This document shows, one piece after another, positions 61,201-64,000 of a stretch of DNA of 64,000 nt. The translations under genes and the position numbers were made by a program. Under the pieces are notes generated by a model, which was given only the letters and a program-made list of their open reading frames with translations, ran no database searches and was not told the DNA's origin. The stretch's first letter is position 1. Every line of letters begins with the position of its first letter. Source of the DNA: Croceibacter atlanticus HTCC2559 (lineage in GTDB: Bacteria; Bacteroidota; Bacteroidia; Flavobacteriales; Flavobacteriaceae); NCBI RefSeq assembly GCF_000196315.1, contig NC_014230.1, forward strand, positions 2,504,501-2,568,500. The letters run 5' to 3'.

Positions 61201-61964
61201 ACGTAACCCAATCCGCGTACGAGGTATTCGGCTTGATTGATTTCGAGCGTTTGTGCGCCTATATCTTGATTGCTCTGTTTGACGGCTTTAACCACATCGC
61301 CCATACTCACATTGTACTGGCGCATTTTTTCTGGATCAATGTCCACTTGGTATTCCTGAACATAGCCACCTATGGAAGCTACTTCAGAAACACCACTTGC
61401 CGATGACAATCCATATTTCACATAGTAATCCTGTATGCTACGCAATTCCTGTAAATCCCATCCGCCAGTTACGTTGCCGTCTTTATCACGACCTTCCAGC
61501 GTGTACCAAAATATCTGTCCGAGACCTGTGGCATCTGGCCCAAGAGATGGATTGACACCATCAGGTAAGAGGTTTGCAGGAAGTGAGTTCAGTTTTTCGA
61601 GTATGCGACTACGTGACCAGTAGAACTCGATGTCTTCTTCAAAAATGATATAGATGCTGGAAAATCCAAACATAGAAGAACTACGAATAGTTTTTACGCC
61701 TGGAATACCAAGAAGGGAAGTGGTAAGCGGATATGTGATTTGGTCTTCAATATCCTGTGGCGAACGCCCTTGCCACTTGGTAAAAACAATTTGCTGGTTC
61801 TCGCCAATATCAGGTATGGCATCAACGGCAACTGGGTCTGTAGGCAAAAAGCCCGTTTCCCAATTAAAGGGTGCGTTGACCACGCCCCAACCCACAAATA
61901 GGGCGAGTAGTAGAACGGCAACAAGTTTGTTTTCTATGAGAAATTTAATGCTCTTATTCAGCAT
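58212..61964 (-). CDS. cusA: CusA-type copper/silver RND efflux pump
   Basis: This 1250-residue proton-driven pump is about 200 residues longer than proteobacterial CusA. The extra length is an additional helical insertion after helix 6 (about 540-650) and a charged periplasmic insertion (about 720-800, with EELIEDDDGEYYRNWRPD). The pump core has ALSGIAIAIGTMVDVGVILAENM in helix 4, LQTGMRAPMGIKVKGPDL with the copper-relay methionines, and a GIATDDGVVMATYLD segment. These longer forms appear usual for Bacteroidota. A one-mismatch palindrome copy (60218-60231) lies in the insertion. Confidence 0.93.
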   Translation of the reverse strand: MLNKSIKFLIENKLVAVLLLALFVGWGVVNAPFNWETGFLPTDPVAVDAIPDIGENQQIVFTKWQGRSPQDIEDQITYPLTTSLLGIPGVKTIRSSSMFGFSSIYIIFEEDIEFYWSRSRILEKLNSLPANLLPDGVNPSLGPDATGLGQIFWYTLEGRDKDGNVTGGWDLQELRSIQDYYVKYGLSSASGVSEVASIGGYVQEYQVDIDPEKMRQYNVSMGDVVKAVKQSNQDIGAQTLEINQAEYLVRGLGYVKSIADIEDAVVDSENFTSIRIKDVANVHLGPATRRGILDKEGAEVVGGVVVARYGANPLEVINNVKAQIAEISSGLPTKTLSDGRTSQLTIVPFYDRTELIQETLGTLNEALTLEILITILVIIIMVFNLRASILISGLLPVAVLMVFITMKLFNVDANIVALSGIAIAIGTMVDVGVILAENMIRHLEDEKLRFRENGIEYTTNEIIYNATAEVSGAILTAVLTTIISFLPVFTMIGAEGKLFRPLAFTKTMALTASLIIALFLIPPIAAFLFRKTNLRERTQYVINGALVLLGILAIVYGFWLGLILIAFAITSFLKMRGTLSQKRKNLLDIIISSVAIVFLLATYWRPLGFDRSVVMNLIFVSIICFGLLGVFSIFRIYYERILRWALQNRYLFLIVPATVLTLGILIMRNTGKEFMPALNEGSFLLMPTSLPHAGVEENKRVLQQLDMAVASIPEIETVVGKAGRTESALDPAPLSMYENVIQYKSEYMRNTSGERQRYKVNDDGLFVLKNDKFIINPNNEIDDNVNYAETSLKTTATREELIEDDDGEYYRNWRPDIESPDDIWNEIVRVTKLPGVTSAPKLQPIETRLVMLQTGMRAPMGIKVKGPDLKSIENFGLELEDILKQAEGVKEQAVFADRIVGKPYLLIDIKRDQLARYGISIMDVQEILQVAVGGMPLTQTVEGRERYAVRVRYPRELRANPDDLKNIYVPVEKGSPVPLGELVDIRYEQGPQVIKSEDTFLIGYVLFDKLDGYAEVDVVENAQALIQENIDNGSLVVPQGVSYRFTGTYENQLRAEKTLSVVVPLCLLVIFLILYFQFRSVSTSLMVFTAIAVAFAGGFIMIWLYGQDWFFNFGFFGENLRDLFNMKTINLSVAVWVGFIALFGIATDDGVVMATYLDQSFKSNEPDNKKGIRLATLEAAGKRIRPCLMTTVTTVLALLPVLTSTGKGSDIMIPMAIPIFGGMIIDVTSYFLLPVLYSWKKEYQLKKANR
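60218..60231. repeat. One-mismatch copy of the GCTTTCGCGAAAGC palindrome (in cusA)
   Basis: GCTTTTGCGAAAGC, read as LSQKR. Confidence 0.75.
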
Positions 61965-62024
61965 AGCATTTGATTATTAGAGTTTTGGAATTACGTGTTG
62001 CGGAAAATGGCAAACACGAGTTTT

Positions 62025-62051
62025 AGCCCACGACAGCGTAGCTGTTGGGCT
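62025..62051. repeat. Hairpin repeat between the HYC_CC_PP and cusA genes
   Basis: AGCCCA-CG-ACAGC pairs with GCTGT-TGGGCT around a 3-nt loop. There is no T-run. It looks like another small dispersed palindrome. Confidence 0.55.
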
Positions 62052-62072
62052 TCATTCTAAAAATCTAACAAA

Positions 62073-62492
62073 TCAAATTAAGAAAGTCTGGTGCAGCACT
62101 TGCACATTCCGTTTGACAAAGGGTCGCGGGTAATCGTTGAAAGGAACTTCTTTAGATTCTGTTCCTTCAAAAAGGTTTATATAAGAATATGTAAAAGCAG
62201 CGATGAACGTTTGCTGCTCAAAGGTTAACTTAGTAAAGTCTTGCTTTAAATTATCCTGTCCTTCAATAATTAATTGCTCATCCGAGCAACAGGAATTTTT
62301 GGTAAGCATCGGATTTTCACAACCTATACTTGACTGCTCTTTTTCCATTCCACAGGTTTCTGCTGATTGGAAAAATGAAAAATCTACTAATGTATCACCA
62401 CAATAGTGCATATCTACAGTAAACGACATCGTAGTAAAGAGTACCACGCAAGCCATTAAGATTGCCATTGATTTGTGAATGAATTGTTTCAT
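62073..62492 (-). CDS. HYC_CC_PP-family small secreted protein
   Basis: This product has 139 residues from the ATG at 62492 (MKQFIHKSMAILMA); the frame runs to 62573 without better starts. A signal peptide (about 1-25) is followed by the family motifs: DMHYCGDTLVDFS, then KNSCCSDE, and a C-terminal DYPRPFVKRNVQVLHQTFLI. The conserved HYC, CC and PP-like motifs suggest copper binding in the periplasm or at the outer membrane. It is the first gene of the Cu/Ag block and lies about 110 nt before cusA. Confidence 0.83.
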   Translation of the reverse strand: MKQFIHKSMAILMACVVLFTTMSFTVDMHYCGDTLVDFSFFQSAETCGMEKEQSSIGCENPMLTKNSCCSDEQLIIEGQDNLKQDFTKLTFEQQTFIAAFTYSYINLFEGTESKEVPFNDYPRPFVKRNVQVLHQTFLI

Positions 62493-62701
62493 ATAACACA
62501 AAAATATATAAATTATATCAATTTGATATGAATTATTTTCCAAATAGTAAAGCTTTGTAAGAGGATTTATCAATTGAAATTGAAGGAATTGCCTTAAAAA
62601 TATTGAATCTCGGGTATTCGAATTTTACAATTCTTGTGATTGAATTAATGCAATTTTCATCTGCTTTGTGACCGATCATTATATTCATTAAAGATGTGGT
62701 T
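62493..62701. other. Upstream region of the Cu/Ag block
   Basis: About 210 nt, AT-rich, expected to hold the copper-operon promoter. I see no clear TAnnTTTG element and no ORF. Confidence 0.4.
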
Positions 62702-62811
62702 TTAAATTTTACTTCGGCGATGTGGTTTTATTAAGGTTTCACGAAGAAGGCTTAATTCGCTAGGTTCATCATTAAGCTCCCCAAATTCTGGATTTGAGTC
62801 TAATTTGTCGT
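62702..62811 (-). pseudogene. C-terminal fragment of an unknown gene joined to the truncated HTH gene
   Basis: The minus strand reads LNDKLDSNPEFGELNDEPSELSLLRETLIKPHRRSKI followed by a stop. It has no start of its own and joins the HTH-gene remnant out of frame near 62815. It looks like the 3' end of another gene left by recombination; its parent is not recognised. Confidence 0.45.
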
Positions 62812-62871
62812 TTAGTTTAGTTCGAGTTTGAATTCTCTTAGGTCGTCTGTGGTGATAATTTGTGTTGGCAT
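62812..62871 (-). pseudogene. Truncated copy of the excisionase-like HTH gene
   Basis: The first 17 codons (MPTQIITTDDLREFKLEL) are identical in product to the start of the 33954-34232 gene. The frame then meets a stop after a junction near 62815, and the whole HTH domain is missing. The upstream leader is retained. Confidence 0.8.
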
Positions 62872-62893
62872 TTGTAAAACTTTTAAGGTTATT

Positions 62894-62994
62894 AAAAAAA
62901 ATCCCACGACGCCTGCGGGATAACATATGTACCACCAAATCCAGCAAAGCTCTCATTGGTGGCACTTAAGTTAATTTGACATTCGTTTTACAAA
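62894..62994 (-). promoter_or_regulatory. Second copy of the attenuator-type leader
   Basis: The order matches 34255-34355. The conserved block is at 62994-62970. Hairpin CCACCAA/TTGGTGG (62964-62929) replaces GGACTG/CAGTCC, and the terminator is ATCCC/GGGAT plus T-run (62921-62894). Structure is kept while the first stem differs in sequence. Confidence 0.62.
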
Positions 62995-63030
62995 TATGCT
63001 TTGTTTTGGAATAGTTTGTTCACAACCTTT

Positions 63031-63043
63031 ACCCAAGTTGGGT
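63031..63043. promoter_or_regulatory. Palindromic operator ACCCAAGTTGGGT
   Basis: A 6-1-6 palindrome between RteC copy 2 and the second leader. It shares CCCAAGTTGGG with 34379-34393 at the matching location. Confidence 0.6.
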
Positions 63044-63067
63044 GAAAGTTTAACATTTTAAAAATGG

Positions 63068-63919
63068 TTAAGATTCTTCTGTAATGACTCTATTTTCAAG
63101 AGCTACCATTAAATATTTCATAAATTTACATCTATCCTTTTTTCTTGATTTTAATTCGACATACGTTCTATGAATATTAGATAAATCTGTGTTGAATACT
63201 GTCCCAAAAACGTTTGCCAATGTGGTTATACTTATTTTACCATTCTGAATAGCTCTAGATGTTTGAAGAGCATAAATGAGCTCCACTAAATCTATTTTAT
63301 TGGACGTCCACTCAAGGTTAAATTTGTTTTCATTGCTTGAATCTACTACATAGGCATTTAGTTCTTTGATTCTTAAGGTTTCCAGTTCTTTCTCATAGAA
63401 CTTCATTATTAAATCATACGCTACAATTTCAGCTCTAAGTTCGTCGTGACTTGTTGAAAAATCAGGATCATAAATACAAGCTGACCGATACGTAATTGGC
63501 CAGAGGCTTTTATTTTTTCTTAAGTAATAGTATTCGTCTAATTCGCTTCTACCTTGTTTGCAATAGGTCACAAATTCTGCAAATGGTTTTAATCCCTTTT
63601 TTAGCTTTTTAATATTATTATCTACAAGTTGCCGTTGTTGAGTAATAGAACCAGAGCCTTTATAAATAAGATAGCTTTGAATATGTAGGTAATATTTTAA
63701 ATGCCCATATATGACTGGTTTTTGATATTTAAAAAACTTAACTTCAGCATTAGTTGAATCAAAATTATAAGTGCCAAAAACTTTTCTTATATCTATGATA
63801 TGTTTTTCACAACAATCAATTGCTATTGATATTATAGGTAGGTTAATTTGATTTATACTATAGTGTTCTTCTATAATATTTATAAATTGATTAAGTAGTT
63901 TATTTAGAGCTGCCTCCAT
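63068..63919 (-). CDS. rteC: RteC-like mobile-element regulator, copy 2
   Basis: This 283-residue RteC-family protein is a diverged paralogue of the one at 34449-35306. Shared blocks are VKFFKYQKPVIYGHLKYYL, YDPDFSTSHDELRAEIVAYDLIMKFYEKELE and LEWTSNKIDLVELIYALQTSRAIQNG. It sits upstream of a leader whose HTH gene is truncated, so its target may be missing or lie elsewhere. Together with copy 1 it brackets the metal-resistance island. Confidence 0.85.
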   Translation of the reverse strand: MEAALNKLLNQFINIIEEHYSINQINLPIISIAIDCCEKHIIDIRKVFGTYNFDSTNAEVKFFKYQKPVIYGHLKYYLHIQSYLIYKGSGSITQQRQLVDNNIKKLKKGLKPFAEFVTYCKQGRSELDEYYYLRKNKSLWPITYRSACIYDPDFSTSHDELRAEIVAYDLIMKFYEKELETLRIKELNAYVVDSSNENKFNLEWTSNKIDLVELIYALQTSRAIQNGKISITTLANVFGTVFNTDLSNIHRTYVELKSRKKDRCKFMKYLMVALENRVITEES

Positions 63920-64000
63920 TGTTTATCGATTTAAATTAAACATTTTGGGGGCTATTGATACATACAAAAATATGATATATAAAAAAACCAACTATAAATA
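63920..64000. other. Right-edge non-coding stretch
   Basis: AT-rich upstream region of RteC copy 2, cut by the window edge. No site can be supported. Confidence 0.3.

Noticed and set aside
35422-62492. Composite transposon with IS elements
   Set aside because: No transposase gene or terminal inverted repeats of an insertion sequence are visible in or around the island.
62702-62965. Open 87-codon frame on the minus strand
   Set aside because: It is a chimera: its N-terminal part is antisense or out-of-frame sequence over the leader and the HTH remnant. Only the C-terminal fragment looks like real former coding sequence.

Overview
The window looks like a chromosomal piece of a marine, alga-associated Flavobacteriaceae bacterium (Bacteroidota). 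The evidence is an AT-rich base composition, a SusC-type TonB-dependent receptor, a set of alginate lyases, lipoprotein signals, promoters with the Bacteroidota -7 element TAnnTTTG, and RteC-type mobile-element regulators. No species can be named from sequence alone.

Region 1 (1-9.7 kb, minus strand) is part of an alginate utilization locus: PL7 lyase, PL6 lyase, PL7 lyase, PL17 oligoalginate lyase, KdgF cupin, then a SusC-like receptor cut by the left edge. The two promoters I can see (before the first PL7 and before susC) share one architecture: a -33/-7 pair with 19-nt spacing whose -7 element abuts twin TGGTTTACCA-type operators spaced 13 nt. Hairpin terminators lie inside the long susC leader and between the PL7 and PL6 genes.

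Region 2 (10-25.3 kb) is a signalling and surface-fibre locus. A receiver protein, an H-NOX (heme nitric oxide binding) sensor, a four-PAS/GAF histidine kinase, an Hpt protein and two LytTR response regulators precede a pilin-like protein, a chaperone-like protein, a large usher-like outer-membrane protein and two more small secreted proteins. A divergent isochorismatase-fold hydrolase/histidine kinase pair and a small membrane protein follow. Five promoters in this region share a box 55-56 nt upstream of the -7 element, and most have a second box 21 nt further on. This suggests one LytTR regulon, and it is the most interesting candidate system in the window.

Region 3 (25.4-35.3 kb) is mobile and defensive. 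It holds a cassette of higher GC (a small minus-strand protein, a conserved 251-aa protein, a DUF5675 protein and two small membrane proteins), a gene-free 1-kb stretch with four nested long-range helices (candidate structured RNA), an RloA/RloB (AbiL-like) pair, an ApeA-like HEPN protein, a replication/mobilization module (DnaC-like ATPase, Rep-like protein, excisionase-like HTH) and RteC. Small palindromic repeats lie between and inside these genes.

Region 4 (35.4-62.5 kb, all minus strand) is a heavy-metal resistance island. One block handles Zn/Cd/Co and Hg (CzcA-CzcC fusion, CzcB, CDF transporter, Fur-family regulator, MerTP fusion, ZntA-like ATPase). The other handles Cu/Ag (CusA, CusC, CusB-like, CopA, a multicopper oxidase-CopB fusion, an HMA-AraC regulator, and accessory DUF3347, DUF305, DUF2911, PepSY, heme-binding and permease proteins). 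A palindrome, GCTTTCGCGAAAGC, recurs only here. A second RteC gene with a truncated HTH gene and the same leader architecture (62.8-63.9 kb) mirrors the copy at 33.9-35.3 kb, so related mobile-element modules bracket the island.
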